Shown: piece by piece, positions 1 through 7,889 of the stretch
Layout: the number at the start of each line of letters is the position of its first letter
Position numbering within the stretch: position 1 is the stretch's first letter
Source of the DNA: Balneolaceae bacterium
GTDB lineage: Bacteria; Bacteroidota; Rhodothermia; Balneolales; Balneolaceae
Reading direction: 5' to 3'
Assembly: GCA_020832285.1 (NCBI GenBank)
Contig: JAFIFB010000017.1
Location: 1-64,000 of the forward strand
Length of the DNA stretch: 64,000 bases
The notes under the pieces: generated by a model
Database searches by the model: none
Told to the model about the DNA's origin: nothing
The model's input: only the letters and a program-made list of their open reading frames with translations
Translations under genes and position numbers: made by a program

Positions 1-132
1 GCCGAACAGGTGAACTCCAAAATTCAGCAGGTAAAGTCCATTTCAAAAGGCTATCGAAATTATGATAATTTCCGCACAGCCATCTTGTTTTACTTTGGCA
101 AGTTAGACCTCTACCCACAAGGTTTCCAGTAG
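1..132 (+). CDS. C-terminal end of an ISL3-family transposase (cut by window edge)
   Basis: The window opens inside a reading frame that runs to a TAG at 130-132. The last 43 residues read AEQVNSKIQQVKSISKGYRN, then NFRTAILFYFGKLDLYPQ. This matches the conserved C-terminus of ISL3-type (IS204/IS1001/IS1165) transposases, where an N-x-KI(K/Q)-x-(I/V)K-x-x-x-x-G(Y/F)R segment follows the last catalytic acidic residue and the protein ends near a G-x-L-(D/N)-LYP motif. Only the tail is visible, so I cannot say whether the element is intact to the left. No clear terminal inverted repeat can be recognised in the AT-rich 122 bp that follow. The family call rests on memory of the motif and not on a search. 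Confidence 0.7.
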   Translation, partial: AEQVNSKIQQVKSISKGYRNYDNFRTAILFYFGKLDLYPQGFQ

Positions 133-254
133 AACCAAAAAAATAATTATTAAAAGACAAAATACTCCTTTATCTTTATAATAAATTCATCCTGTTCCCC
201 TATTCTGTTGATAAAGCAGTTTGGCATCAAATAAAAACCCAATTAATTACAATT

Positions 255-989
255 ATGCAACATTTCAAATTAACTCAACTTAACCCTGAAACAGTAACCG
301 TCGGAGAGATCGTGGCTGCCAATTATAACGCAGCAGGTATTTTTCGCAGGTATGGACTCGATTTTTGTTGTGGAGGCGGGATCACTTTGGAGAAAGCTTG
401 TTCAGAACGAAACCTATACCTGGATGATATTGTGAACGAATTAAGAGGCCTTGAACGGGCGCCCTCATCAGACAACGAAAACTACAGGGCCTGGGAAGCT
501 GATTATCTGATCGAACATATTATTCAGACTCATCATCGGTTTGTGAGAAGAAAAACAGAGGAGATATCTGCATATGCAGGAAAAGTGGCGAAAGTTCACG
601 GTGGCCAACATCCTGAAAATGTAGAAATTTATCAGAAATTCATGTCTCTTTCCGTCGAGCTTATGGAGCATCTCGAAGATGAAGAGAAAACAGTATTTCC
701 ACTTATCAGCCGGATCGCACAAAGAAGAAAGAAAGGCGAAAATGTGACGGATGAAGAGATTGCGAAATTAAAAGATGAACTTAAAAAAATGGAAGATGAT
801 CACGAGGGGGCAGGCGGTTTGATTGCAGAGATCAGGGAACTTAGCCACAACTTTACTCCGCCTCAGGATGCATGTGCCACATACATAATTCTGTATCAGA
901 ACCTGGAGGGCTTTGAGATGGATCTGCACAAACACGTTCATCTCGAAAATAACATTCTCTTCAAAAAAGCTGAAGAGCTGATTGCCTGA
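255..989 (+). CDS. ric: Iron-sulfur cluster repair di-iron protein (RIC/ScdA/YtfE)
   Basis: Cytoplasmic di-iron protein that restores Fe-S clusters damaged by nitric oxide or oxidative stress. Residues 1-55 form the DUF542/ScdA_N domain with the diagnostic DFCCGGG motif (Cys38-Cys39). Residues 80-235 form a hemerythrin-like four-helix bundle with the expected ligands: His88, His93/94, His139 with Glu143, His183-Glu184 and a late HKHVHLE motif (His225, His227, His229, Glu231). The 244-residue length is standard. The protein is followed by three small membrane proteins of respiratory type, which suggests a nitrosative-stress or denitrification-related group. A TTGAT-N13-ATCAA inverted repeat lies about 40 bp upstream but does not have FNR spacing. 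Confidence 0.95.
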   Translation: MQHFKLTQLNPETVTVGEIVAANYNAAGIFRRYGLDFCCGGGITLEKACSERNLYLDDIVNELRGLERAPSSDNENYRAWEADYLIEHIIQTHHRFVRRKTEEISAYAGKVAKVHGGQHPENVEIYQKFMSLSVELMEHLEDEEKTVFPLISRIAQRRKKGENVTDEEIAKLKDELKKMEDDHEGAGGLIAEIRELSHNFTPPQDACATYIILYQNLEGFEMDLHKHVHLENNILFKKAEELIA

Positions 990-1012
990 AAGCGATGTCA
1001 TACGTAAACAAA

Positions 1013-1053
1013 CCCGGATTTCTCACCAAGCAATTTGGTTGTGTGAAATGCGG
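1013..1053. repeat. Dispersed 40-bp imperfect palindrome (REP-like), copy 1
   Basis: The core TCTCACCAAGCAATTTGG is the centre of an imperfect palindrome: CGGATTTCTCACCAA on the left is mirrored by TTGGTTGTGTGAAATGCGG on the right. A second copy, inverted, lies at 62109-62148 and matches at 33 of 40 positions by hand alignment. Both copies are intergenic. The structure is like REP/BIME elements. No associated transposase is visible. Confidence 0.6.
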
Positions 1054-1057
1054 ACTA

Positions 1058-1089
1058 AACCTGTCAGACTTTTAAAGGTCTGGCAGGTT
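1058..1089. repeat. Strong stem-loop between ric and the CopD-like gene
   Basis: Arms AACCTGTCAGAC and GTCTGGCAGGTT (12 bp, one mismatch) enclose an 8-base loop TTTTAAAG. No T-run follows, so it is not a classical intrinsic terminator. Hairpins of this CCTGTCAGAC type are scattered in many Bacteroidota genomes as intergenic repeats (recollection). It directly abuts the palindrome ending at 1053. Confidence 0.55.
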
Positions 1090-1123
1090 CACCCGGAAAC
1101 CTTCATAGTAATGTGACATTACA

Positions 1124-1609
1124 ATGTACACATGGGCCGTTTTTTTGCACTTGATTTTTGTAACCTTCTGGCTGGGCGGAATGCTTTTTACTGCAGCTGT
1201 TTTGGTTCCGGCTACTCGTAGAAAACTGGCACCACAGAAGGGGTTGCTGTTTACCGAGCTGGGAACACGTTTCAGCCGGCTAAGCTGGATTATATTTCCG
1301 CTGCTTTTGCTCACAGGCTTCGCGGCACTGATTGGCAGGGGATTTTCGGCAGAAACCATTTTTTCAGCTAATTTCTGGAATACTCTATATGGCGGGCGCC
1401 TGATGGGCAAACTCTATCTGTTCGGGCTGATGCTGATCGTGAGCGGAATACACGATTTCTGGCTGGGACCAAAAGCAGCCAGGCTGATGAATGATGAGCC
1501 CGGCACGCTGAAGACGCAGCGCTATCGTAAAGTCACTAGCTGGGTGGGACGGATCAACCTGCTTATCGGCCTGGGAATTCTCTACTTTGCGGTTACACTG
1601 GTGAGGTAA
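1124..1609 (+). CDS. CopD-like four-helix membrane protein
   Basis: A 161-residue integral membrane protein with four predicted helices (about residues 3-25, 50-70, 93-112, 140-160). The first helix carries the HL-x-x-x-x-FWLGGM pattern typical of CopD/DUF4149-type proteins, where a histidine in helix 1 and polar residues in later helices are thought to bind haem or copper. The exact substrate cannot be read from sequence. It ends 3 bp before the next gene and that gene overlaps the following one, so the three are probably one operon behind ric. A role in respiration or NO/copper handling is inference from the neighbours. Confidence 0.6.
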   Translation: MYTWAVFLHLIFVTFWLGGMLFTAAVLVPATRRKLAPQKGLLFTELGTRFSRLSWIIFPLLLLTGFAALIGRGFSAETIFSANFWNTLYGGRLMGKLYLFGLMLIVSGIHDFWLGPKAARLMNDEPGTLKTQRYRKVTSWVGRINLLIGLGILYFAVTLVR

Positions 1610-1612
1610 TCC

Positions 1613-2047
1613 ATGCCGAAAGTTACGCGTCTCTTTATAAAAAGTGGCTTGGTTTATCTATTCTTAGGAATTGCAATGGCACTGGTGGCAGAACTTCCCC
1701 AGGTAAATACCGGTGCCCTGCTACTCCCGGTGTACTGGCACATGATTGTAATTGGCTGGGTTACACAGGTCATCATGGGCGTTTCTATCTGGATGTTCCC
1801 GCGCAGGAAACGCAGTCGTGAAAATATTGAATCGGTTCCAGCTCTGTTCTCTTTCTGGACATTAAATTCCGGATTGATTTTAAGATTCACAGCAGAGCCA
1901 TTTATTCTCTTATTTCAAGGCAATTCAGCCATCATCTCGGTGGTTGTGATCTCTTCTCTGCTGCATATCGCTGCCGTTTTATTTTATCTGACAGAAATCT
2001 GGCCCCGTGTATTCATGCGGAAATATGTGAAGAGGAAAAAACAGTGA
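1613..2047 (+). CDS. Small cbb3-oxidase-like membrane protein, tandem copy 1
   Basis: A 144-residue protein with four predicted membrane segments. The segment around residues 40-65 (YWHMIVIGWVTQVIMGVSIW, then MFPRR) resembles the helix of haem-copper oxidase subunit I that carries a haem-ligand histidine. The next gene has the same arrangement (LHFETAIWGW, then IFPRH), so the two are paralogues made by tandem duplication. The stop overlaps the next start by 4 bp (2044-2047), so the pair is translationally coupled. It is too short for an oxidase. A role as a haem-binding or assembly protein is possible but unproven. Confidence 0.6.
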   Translation: MPKVTRLFIKSGLVYLFLGIAMALVAELPQVNTGALLLPVYWHMIVIGWVTQVIMGVSIWMFPRRKRSRENIESVPALFSFWTLNSGLILRFTAEPFILLFQGNSAIISVVVISSLLHIAAVLFYLTEIWPRVFMRKYVKRKKQ

Positions 2048-2463
2048 TGCCTGCACAATCCGTCTGGATGATCCGCCTTTCGCTTGCCTGGTTATTTTTG
2101 GCCACACTGATCGGTTCCATTTTGCTCGTGCACAAAGCTGTGGAACTGCACCCAGCGATGTGGTCGCTGTTGCCTCTGCATTTCGAAACAGCAATATGGG
2201 GCTGGGCGGTTCAGCTTGCGATGGGAACCGCCTATTGGATATTTCCCCGTCACCTTGTTGGGACTAAACGTGGGCCGGAAAAGCCGGTTTGCTGGGTGTT
2301 GATTCTCTTTAACACCGGACTAATCACCCTGCTGGCAGGATACTTGCATCAATCCGTCCTCCCTCTCAAACTCACAGGCCGCGGTGTGATGACTTTCACC
2401 GTGATCATCTTCGGTATTTTGATGTGGTCTCGGGTGAAAAGCTACTCAAGTCATACACATTAG
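2044..2463 (+). CDS. Small cbb3-oxidase-like membrane protein, tandem copy 2
   Basis: A 139-residue, four-helix protein paralogous to the gene just upstream. The motif LLPLHFETAIWGWAVQLAMG followed by YWIFPRH aligns with LLLPVYWHMIVIGWVTQVIM and IWMFPRR of copy 1. The candidate ligand histidine is displaced by two residues between the copies (H-F-E-T against W-H-M-I). Translation is coupled to copy 1 by an ATGA overlap. The function is unknown; position after ric points to NO or respiratory stress. An alternative reading is that the two genes are a heterodimer replacing a larger haem-copper-oxidase-like protein such as the one at 33395-34609. Confidence 0.6.
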   Translation: MMPAQSVWMIRLSLAWLFLATLIGSILLVHKAVELHPAMWSLLPLHFETAIWGWAVQLAMGTAYWIFPRHLVGTKRGPEKPVCWVLILFNTGLITLLAGYLHQSVLPLKLTGRGVMTFTVIIFGILMWSRVKSYSSHTH

Positions 2464-2519
2464 GGAGGACTCATATTCACGTGCAAAGCTCCACCGATTT
2501 TCAGCGCTCATTTTATGAA

Positions 2520-2720
2520 GAGGCTGTCCAAAAAGACAAAATTAGCTAAAACCTGCCTAAATCATTTAGGAATTGACAAGTTCCGATCTTTTCTGACCCA
2601 CCCCCGTCCCCACCCTCCGGCGAAAAACACGTCGCAAGGAGGGGTGCTCCTTTTCAATACCTTTACAAACTTAAAAATGTTAGGTTTTAAGTTCTTGAAT
2701 CTCACTTTTTGGACAGCCTC
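2520..2720. mobile_element. 201-bp MITE-like element with perfect 16-bp terminal inverted repeats
   Basis: GAGGCTGTCCAAAAAG at 2520-2535 is the exact reverse complement of CTTTTTGGACAGCCTC at 2705-2720. The interior has no gene: a 69-codon frame inside is low-complexity and runs straight through both ends. It contains a second hairpin (CACCCTCC with GGAGGGGTG, about 2608-2648). TIRs beginning GAGGCTGTCC occur on several transposon families, and I do not assign one. No target-site duplication is evident at the borders. It sits between the ric-associated operon and the broken symporter. Confidence 0.7.
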
Positions 2721-2761
2721 GTAATTATTCTCATCCGAATATAGGTTTCTAAACTCTGACC

Positions 2762-3638
2762 TTAATCAAACATATCCTCAAAGGCTTTTTTTGTGTCAGG
2801 TGCAGGTGTGGTAAAAAGGCTGACAATCCAGGTTGCAAAGAGGGCGGTTATGAATCCGGGAATTAACTCATAAAGAGAGTCTCTCAATACCGGGGTATAA
2901 TACCAGGCTATGGTGACGATTGTACCAGAAATGAGGCCGGCGAAAATTCCGGCGCGAGTGGTTTTTTTCCAGGAGTTCGGTAAGCCCGCCAACGTTTAAT
3001 ATTGCGATGATGGGAAGAATTACCAGGGCAAGAATCATAAAAATGGCCTGAATCATATCGGTGAGACTGACCGCAAGAGATCCTCCAACAATTGTATATA
3101 CAACAACAATCAGGGTCGTTATCAGAATCCCGGTATTCATTTCCAGCCCGAATCCAGAAGCGAATGCCTTGCCTCCGGCCACAAACTGTGCAGAAATATA
3201 GCCGATCATAAAAATTAAAAAGATGGCCACGATGGTGATCCGCAATTTTCCATCGTGATCCCCAAAGCGTTCGGCATAAAAGTCGGGAATGGTAATACAG
3301 TCACGCTTCCCGGTAAAATTCCTCAGTCTCCGGGCGTAATAGAGAAACAGGAACAGTTCTACTACAATGTAGCCTGCAACCGCCCAAGCAGCCGATGGCC
3401 CCTGTGCGTAGGCCATACCCGTTACACCCAGCAAAAGCCAGGCACTCCGGCCCGAAACCACTGCTGAAAGGGCAACCACAAACCGGTTCATTTTTCTGCC
3501 GCCGATAAAATATTCGCTGATTCCTTTTGATGAGAATTTTGTTGAATAAGCCCCAATACCGATCAGCAATAGCAGATATCCAACAAAAGCGGCCACAGCA
3601 TAAGCATCAAATTCAACGGTAAGCTGCACTTCATCCAT
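2762..3638 (-). pseudogene. Sodium:solute symporter (SSS/PutP-like) with internal deletion and frameshift
   Basis: Reading leftward from an ATG at 3638 (MDEVQLTVEFDAY), the first ~215 codons encode a good N-terminal half of an SSS transporter: GISEYFIGGRKMNRFVVALS, SGRSAWLLLG, IPDFYAERFG, GGSLAVSLTDMIQAIFM. At NVGGLTELLEK (about 2960-2990) the frame leaves the family. A second frame, 2762-2992, encodes the C-terminal piece WKKTTRAGIFAGLISG to the normal end. SSS proteins are usually about 480-550 residues and these two pieces sum to under 300, so roughly 200 central codons are missing and the join is out of frame. A sequencing error cannot explain the missing length. The transporter is almost certainly dead. 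Confidence 0.85.
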
Positions 3639-3726
3639 CGCTCTCGGCATCTTTTTTTGCAAGCCAGAATGCCGCTGCAATGATGATAGCAGGAAGAACA
3701 AACATCACAAAATAGAATGAGGCCAT
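3631..3726 (-). CDS. Symporter small accessory protein (31 aa)
   Basis: A 31-codon frame starting ATG at 3726: MASFYFVMFVLPAIIIAAAF followed by WLAKKDAESDG. It is one hydrophobic helix with a charged C-terminal tail. Its stop overlaps the symporter start (ATGGATGA, 3631-3638), the arrangement expected for translational coupling. Tiny single-helix partners preceding SSS and NSS transporters are known. It survives although its symporter is broken, so it is probably a relic, unless it acts with another transporter. Too short for standard gene finders. Confidence 0.65.
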   Translation of the reverse strand: MASFYFVMFVLPAIIIAAAFWLAKKDAESDG

Positions 3727-3842
3727 AAATCAGTTTATTTCAGCGGAGAATGATTTATAGAAACGTCTTTATAACGATTTCTCTGTAAAGTGAAACTGTA
3801 GTTTCAAACGGAATAATCCAAAAAAATTTCCCTTATTTTCGC

Positions 3843-3850
3843 TACCTTTG
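3843..3850 (+). promoter_or_regulatory. Bacteroidetes-type -7 box upstream of dnaN
   Basis: TACCTTTG matches the TAnnTTTG consensus of Bacteroidota housekeeping promoters. The matching -33 TTG is weak. Transcription would start near 3857, leaving an 85-90 base leader before dnaN. Confidence 0.4.
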
Positions 3851-3943
3851 ATGTTTGCGGTAACAGGCAGGATTTGTTAGTATAAGTCGATAAAATGTTA
3901 TGAAATCGTAGAGAAAACAGATTAAAAAAATGATTAGCCGACT

Positions 3944-5059
3944 ATGAAATTTAATGTATCGAGTAACGATTTAAACGGGGGACTCTCGGCGGTGATCGGA
4001 GCTGTTCCTTCCAAAGCCACACTGCCTATTCTTGAAACTATATTATTCGAAAGTGAAGAGGGCAGGCTGAAAATGACTGCCACCGATCTCGAAATTTCTA
4101 TCATCGAGTATATTGACGCCGATATCGAAGAAGAAGGTGCAGTTGCTATTCCCGCAAAACGTCTGCTCGAAACGTTGCGTCAGCTCCCAAATATTCCTGT
4201 ATTTTTTGAAGTTGATGAATATCACAACGTGGAGTTTAAAACCGACAAAGGAAAGTACAAGCTGGTTGGTGAAGAGGCCGATGAGTTTCCGAAGGTTCCC
4301 GATATGGAGGGTGGCCTTAGCCTGAGAACCGACACGAAACTGCTTCAAAATGCCATCCATAAAACCATGTTTGCCGTTTCAACCGATGATCTGCGACCGG
4401 CCATGATGGGTGTGTTTTTTGACATCGGAACCGATGAGACCAAATTTGTAGCTACCGACGGACACCGCCTTGTAAAGTACGTCAATAGTAATTTCACGTC
4501 GGAAGAGCCAATTTCATTTATCGTGCCTGATAAGGCTCTTAACCTTATTTCAAAAGCTTTGGATGCGGCTGACAGTGAACTTGTAGTGTCAGATGATCAC
4601 GTACAGTTCAAAAGCGGGAGCACTATTGTAATTACACGGCTCATCAATGAGCAATATCCCAACTACGAATCGGTCATTCCCCGTGATAATGACAAAATTA
4701 TGATGATCGATAAAAACCAGATACTTTCAACTGTACGCCGCGTATCGGTATTTTCAAGCACTACGTCGCGGCAGATTCGCCTTCAGCTTAAACCAGACAA
4801 ACTGACCATCCGTGCCGAAGACCTCGACATGAGCAGTGAAGCCAAAGAGACGATTTCCTGTGAATATAGTGACGATGAAATGGAAATTGGCTTTAATGCA
4901 AAATATCTGGCAGATATTCTCAGCAATGTAGATGGTGATGAGGCAAAATTTGAATTTTCAAGTCCAAACCGTGCAGGGATCGTAAAACCTGCTGAAGAAA
5001 AAGAGGGAGAACAGATGCTCATGCTCGTTATGCCTGTGATGCTGAACAGTTATGCTTAG
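3944..5059 (+). CDS. dnaN: DNA polymerase III sliding clamp, beta subunit
   Basis: Processivity clamp of the replicase, a head-to-tail dimer that encircles DNA. The 371-residue length and three repeated clamp domains are normal. Recognisable segments include MKFNVSSNDLNGGLSAVIGA at the N-terminus, KATLPILETILFE, LRPAMMGVFFDI, FVATDGHRLVKY in the middle domain, and the C-terminal VMPVMLNSY that lines the partner-binding pocket. It stands alone: dnaA, recF and gyrB are not adjacent, unlike the classic origin arrangement. Upstream is the broken symporter on the other strand; 257 bp of non-coding DNA follow. Confidence 0.97.
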   Translation: MKFNVSSNDLNGGLSAVIGAVPSKATLPILETILFESEEGRLKMTATDLEISIIEYIDADIEEEGAVAIPAKRLLETLRQLPNIPVFFEVDEYHNVEFKTDKGKYKLVGEEADEFPKVPDMEGGLSLRTDTKLLQNAIHKTMFAVSTDDLRPAMMGVFFDIGTDETKFVATDGHRLVKYVNSNFTSEEPISFIVPDKALNLISKALDAADSELVVSDDHVQFKSGSTIVITRLINEQYPNYESVIPRDNDKIMMIDKNQILSTVRRVSVFSSTTSRQIRLQLKPDKLTIRAEDLDMSSEAKETISCEYSDDEMEIGFNAKYLADILSNVDGDEAKFEFSSPNRAGIVKPAEEKEGEQMLMLVMPVMLNSYA

Positions 5060-5316
5060 GTGAAGTTCCAATTTTCATTCAATCAAATTCCAAAGGTTCT
5101 TTTGCATCAAGTCTGCCCCTCAAAGCCTTGCGCGACGTGGGAAAAAAATTAGCAAACTTGTTTGGGAAATGTTTTAAAAATAATAGGGTAACTCCTCTTT
5201 GTTTTTGATAATGAATTGAAACCTGTTCTGATTTTGTTTGGATCATGAACAATGAACTTTAATTCTATCAGTTCGTTCAGCACAATTCGATTCTATTCGA
5301 TAAAAAACAACTCTTC

Positions 5317-6108
5317 ATGTCATCATCTATCATCACACTTACTACAGATTTTGGCTTGCAGGATCACTATGTGAGCGCTATGAAAGCAGTGATTCTCGGC
5401 ATCAAAGCAGATGTTCGCCTGGTTGATGTATCCCATGAAATTCCCCCGCAGGATGTGATGGCTGGCGCTTGGGTGGTTCGTAATTCAGCAATGCTGTTCC
5501 CGCCGAAAACCGTTCATCTTGTTGTGGTAGATCCCGGTGTGGGAACCGAGCGGAATCCGGTAGCTATCCGGATTGGTGACCAATTTTTCGTGGGCCCGGA
5601 TAACGGAATTTTCTCACTGATCGGGGAGGATTTTGATTACAAGGCCGTGATTCTGGATAATGAAAAATACTGGAGAGAGGAGCGGTCAAAGACCTTTCAC
5701 GGACGCGATATTTTTGCTCCGGTAGCCGCTCATATCGCCAGCGGCACAGAACTCTCTAAACTTGGCAGACCCCTGGAAAAGCTGGTAACCTACCGCTGGG
5801 CCATGCCCATATCCGATAAAGATGGCATCCAGGGGTGGATTGTACATATCGACCGATTTGGAAATCTGGTTTCCAACATCCCATCATCTATGATTGACGA
5901 AACAATCGGATCATCCAAATTAAGAATTTACACAGGTAATACCATTCTCCACGACATCGTGTCTACATTCGGTTCTGTTGCCGATGGAGAGCCGGCAGCT
6001 TATATAGGCAGTTCCGATAAACTTGAAATTGCCATCAATAAAGGAAATGCAAAACAGATGCTTGGTGTTGAGAAAGGAGCACAAATATCTATCGTCATCC
6101 AGAAGTAA
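5317..6108 (+). CDS. SAM hydroxide adenosyltransferase (DUF62 family)
   Basis: Family that uses a water-derived hydroxide to split S-adenosyl-L-methionine into adenosine and methionine; it is related to the SAM-dependent fluorinase and chlorinase. The 263-residue length fits. Seen motifs: LTTDFGLQDHYVSAMKAV at the N-terminus, VVDPGVGT, FVGPDNGIFS, FHGRDIFAPVAAHIA, and the C-terminal-domain motif HIDRFGNLVSNIP. The physiological purpose of the reaction is still unclear. A methyltransferase gene follows 54 bp downstream on the same strand, so they may be co-transcribed. Confidence 0.92.
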   Translation: MSSSIITLTTDFGLQDHYVSAMKAVILGIKADVRLVDVSHEIPPQDVMAGAWVVRNSAMLFPPKTVHLVVVDPGVGTERNPVAIRIGDQFFVGPDNGIFSLIGEDFDYKAVILDNEKYWREERSKTFHGRDIFAPVAAHIASGTELSKLGRPLEKLVTYRWAMPISDKDGIQGWIVHIDRFGNLVSNIPSSMIDETIGSSKLRIYTGNTILHDIVSTFGSVADGEPAAYIGSSDKLEIAINKGNAKQMLGVEKGAQISIVIQK

Positions 6109-6162
6109 CGTAACACCCAAATTGGTTTTGCGTATGACTGGATTCAAAAAAGATGCTCAATT

Positions 6163-6966
6163 ATGACTTTTCAACTACGTTCTCCCCTTTATGACCAGGA
6201 AACCATTCAGCTTCCTGAGGAAATGTCGAAACTTTCCAATCCGTTTAATGGTACGGTTTGTTCAAAAAAGGGAGATGAATACCCCATCAAAAATAACATT
6301 GCCGATCTGCTCACCGAAAAGAAGAGTTACACTCTGGCACAAAGCACCAATCACTGGAATATTACCGCATCACTGTATGAAGATCTCTGGAGGGTTCGTT
6401 CGCTTTCGATTTTGACCGGAGAGCCATTTCCCATCGAAAAAGAGAAGGAGTTGCTTGCCGGTTGGGTGCAGCCGAAGCCTGGAAAAACCTATCTTGATGT
6501 GGGCTGTTCAACGGCCCTTTATGCACGATTTCTGAAAAAAACAGAACCGGACAGTCGTCAGATTGCCGTTGATTTTTCACTGGCTATGCTCGAAGAAGCC
6601 CGCCTGAAGGGTGAAGCCGATCAAACCGACCTCTACCTGATCCGTGCTGATGCACGGGAAATGCCTTTTTTTGGTAAAACGTTCGACGGAGTTGTCATGG
6701 GTGGTACGCTGAACGAACTGAGTGATGAGCTTAAAGTATTGTTTGAATGCCGACGGGTACTGAAAGATGGCGGTACTTTTTTTATGATGCATCTCATACA
6801 ATCGGAAAGCTGGTACGGCAAAGTGCTGCAAAACTCTGCCGAATGGAGTGGTATTAAATTCTGGACGGTGGAACAGAGCAATGAGATGTTTAAACGTGCA
6901 GGATTCATGGCTGAGGAGCAGATCGTCAAGGGCATTGTTTGTTTTACGAAATTAAAACCGGTTTAA
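6163..6966 (+). CDS. Class I SAM-dependent methyltransferase with N-terminal Trm112-like segment
   Basis: A 267-residue soluble protein. Residues 105-215 hold a Rossmann methyltransferase domain: motif I YLDVGCSTALYARFL, an acidic motif II IAVDFS, DAREMPF and FDGVVMGGTLNEL. The N-terminal ~55 residues (TVCSKKGDEYPIKNNIADLL) look like the Trm112p-like strand module common in front of such enzymes, although only one cysteine remains. The substrate is unknown. It follows the DUF62 enzyme closely, so SAM metabolism may be the shared theme, but this is weak inference. Confidence 0.8.
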   Translation: MTFQLRSPLYDQETIQLPEEMSKLSNPFNGTVCSKKGDEYPIKNNIADLLTEKKSYTLAQSTNHWNITASLYEDLWRVRSLSILTGEPFPIEKEKELLAGWVQPKPGKTYLDVGCSTALYARFLKKTEPDSRQIAVDFSLAMLEEARLKGEADQTDLYLIRADAREMPFFGKTFDGVVMGGTLNELSDELKVLFECRRVLKDGGTFFMMHLIQSESWYGKVLQNSAEWSGIKFWTVEQSNEMFKRAGFMAEEQIVKGIVCFTKLKPV

Positions 6967-7204
6967 CTGGTCATTCTTCCTTCACAGTTTTTTTAAAACA
7001 GTAGATCTTATATAAAATGAATAGTGTTCACTTTTCCATATAGACTCTGCGTGAAATCCCCCTCTGCTTCCTGCGCCTTTGCCCGTTAAGAGCGATTCGA
7101 GAACTCATCCCAATCAACTTGCTTTTTGATTTAAATAAATAATCAAATCCCATCTAATGAGGTCATTTTTTTGTCTTTTAGTGCCAGGCTCCTTAATATA
7201 TAAA

Positions 7205-7231
7205 TAAGCATCATATATATTTAGATGCTTA
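7205..7231. promoter_or_regulatory. Operator-like inverted repeat upstream of the DJ-1 gene
   Basis: TAAGCATC and GATGCTTA form perfect 8-bp arms around an AT-rich 11-base centre (ATATATATTTA). The site ends 37 bp before the ATG at 7269, where a repressor or activator dimer would bind near the promoter. The rest of the 6967-7268 gap is AT-rich and shows no gene. Confidence 0.45.
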
Positions 7232-7268
7232 ATTCATATAAGAGATAAAATTTAACGTGGAGAGAATT

Positions 7269-7889
7269 ATGAGAGGCAAAATTGCATCATATCCATTTTT
7301 TGTACTTATGGCAGTAATTCTGCTATCAGCTTTGTTTGCGACTGATGTGAATGCAGCAACCGAAGGAAAGGAACTTGAAGGAAAGCGGGTAGCATTCCTG
7401 ATAACCGAAGGATTTCATGACGGGGAAACGATGTTTCCAATAGGCTACCTGCAAAATCAAGGTGCTGAAATTATCATTATCGGAGTGGAAGCAGGCCTGT
7501 ACAAAGCTTATAACAGCGACATCACAGCGGTTGTTGAGTATTCTGTAACAGAAGTCAATCCTGCAGATTTTGACGCACTGATTATTCCTGGTGGCCGGTC
7601 ACCTGCCACACTGAGAGAACACCCCGAAGTCGTGGATTTTGTCAGAGATTTTATTGAAATGAATAAACCCACTGCATCAATATGCCACGGCCCGCAGGTA
7701 GTGATTGCCACGGGAATTGTGGAAGGAAGAACTTTAACTGGAGTAAGCGGTATTCAGGATGAAATTACGGGAGCAGGTGCCAATTTTACCGATCAGGAAG
7801 TGATGGTTGACGGCAACCTGATTACCTCCCGGATTCCATCCGATCTACCGGCATTTGCAATTGAGATTAAACGACAGCTCCTTCATTAG
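7269..7889 (+). CDS. Exported DJ-1/PfpI-family protein
   Basis: The DJ-1/PfpI superfamily covers cysteine-dependent glyoxalases, amidases and chaperones. I prefer ATG 7269 over an upstream in-frame GTG (7257), because GGAGAGA sits just before it. The 206-residue product then starts with a clear Sec signal peptide (about residues 1-29, ending DVNA-A), which is unusual for this mostly cytoplasmic family. Catalytic pattern: Glu47 in ITEGFHDGE and the nucleophile elbow ASICHGPQ (Cys139-His140). An operator-like palindrome lies directly upstream. An envelope stress or carbonyl-detoxification role is inference. Confidence 0.88.
   Translation: MRGKIASYPFFVLMAVILLSALFATDVNAATEGKELEGKRVAFLITEGFHDGETMFPIGYLQNQGAEIIIIGVEAGLYKAYNSDITAVVEYSVTEVNPADFDALIIPGGRSPATLREHPEVVDFVRDFIEMNKPTASICHGPQVVIATGIVEGRTLTGVSGIQDEITGAGANFTDQEVMVDGNLITSRIPSDLPAFAIEIKRQLLH

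Noticed and set aside
200-254. FNR/DNR-type box upstream of ric (TTGAT...ATCAA)
   Set aside because: The two half-sites are separated by 13 bases, not the 4 expected for an FNR-family dimer; arms of only 5 bp in AT-rich DNA are expected by chance.
2515-2724. 69-aa open frame
   Set aside because: It lies entirely within the MITE-like element, spans both terminal repeats and has no coding character.
3700-3943. Possible replication origin next to dnaN
   Set aside because: dnaN is alone: no dnaA, recF or gyrB neighbours and no cluster of TTATCCACA boxes in the flanking non-coding DNA.
6967-7040. Terminator after the methyltransferase gene
   Set aside because: Only a 5-bp AACTG/CAGTT stem with a 15-base loop precedes the T-run; too weak to call.
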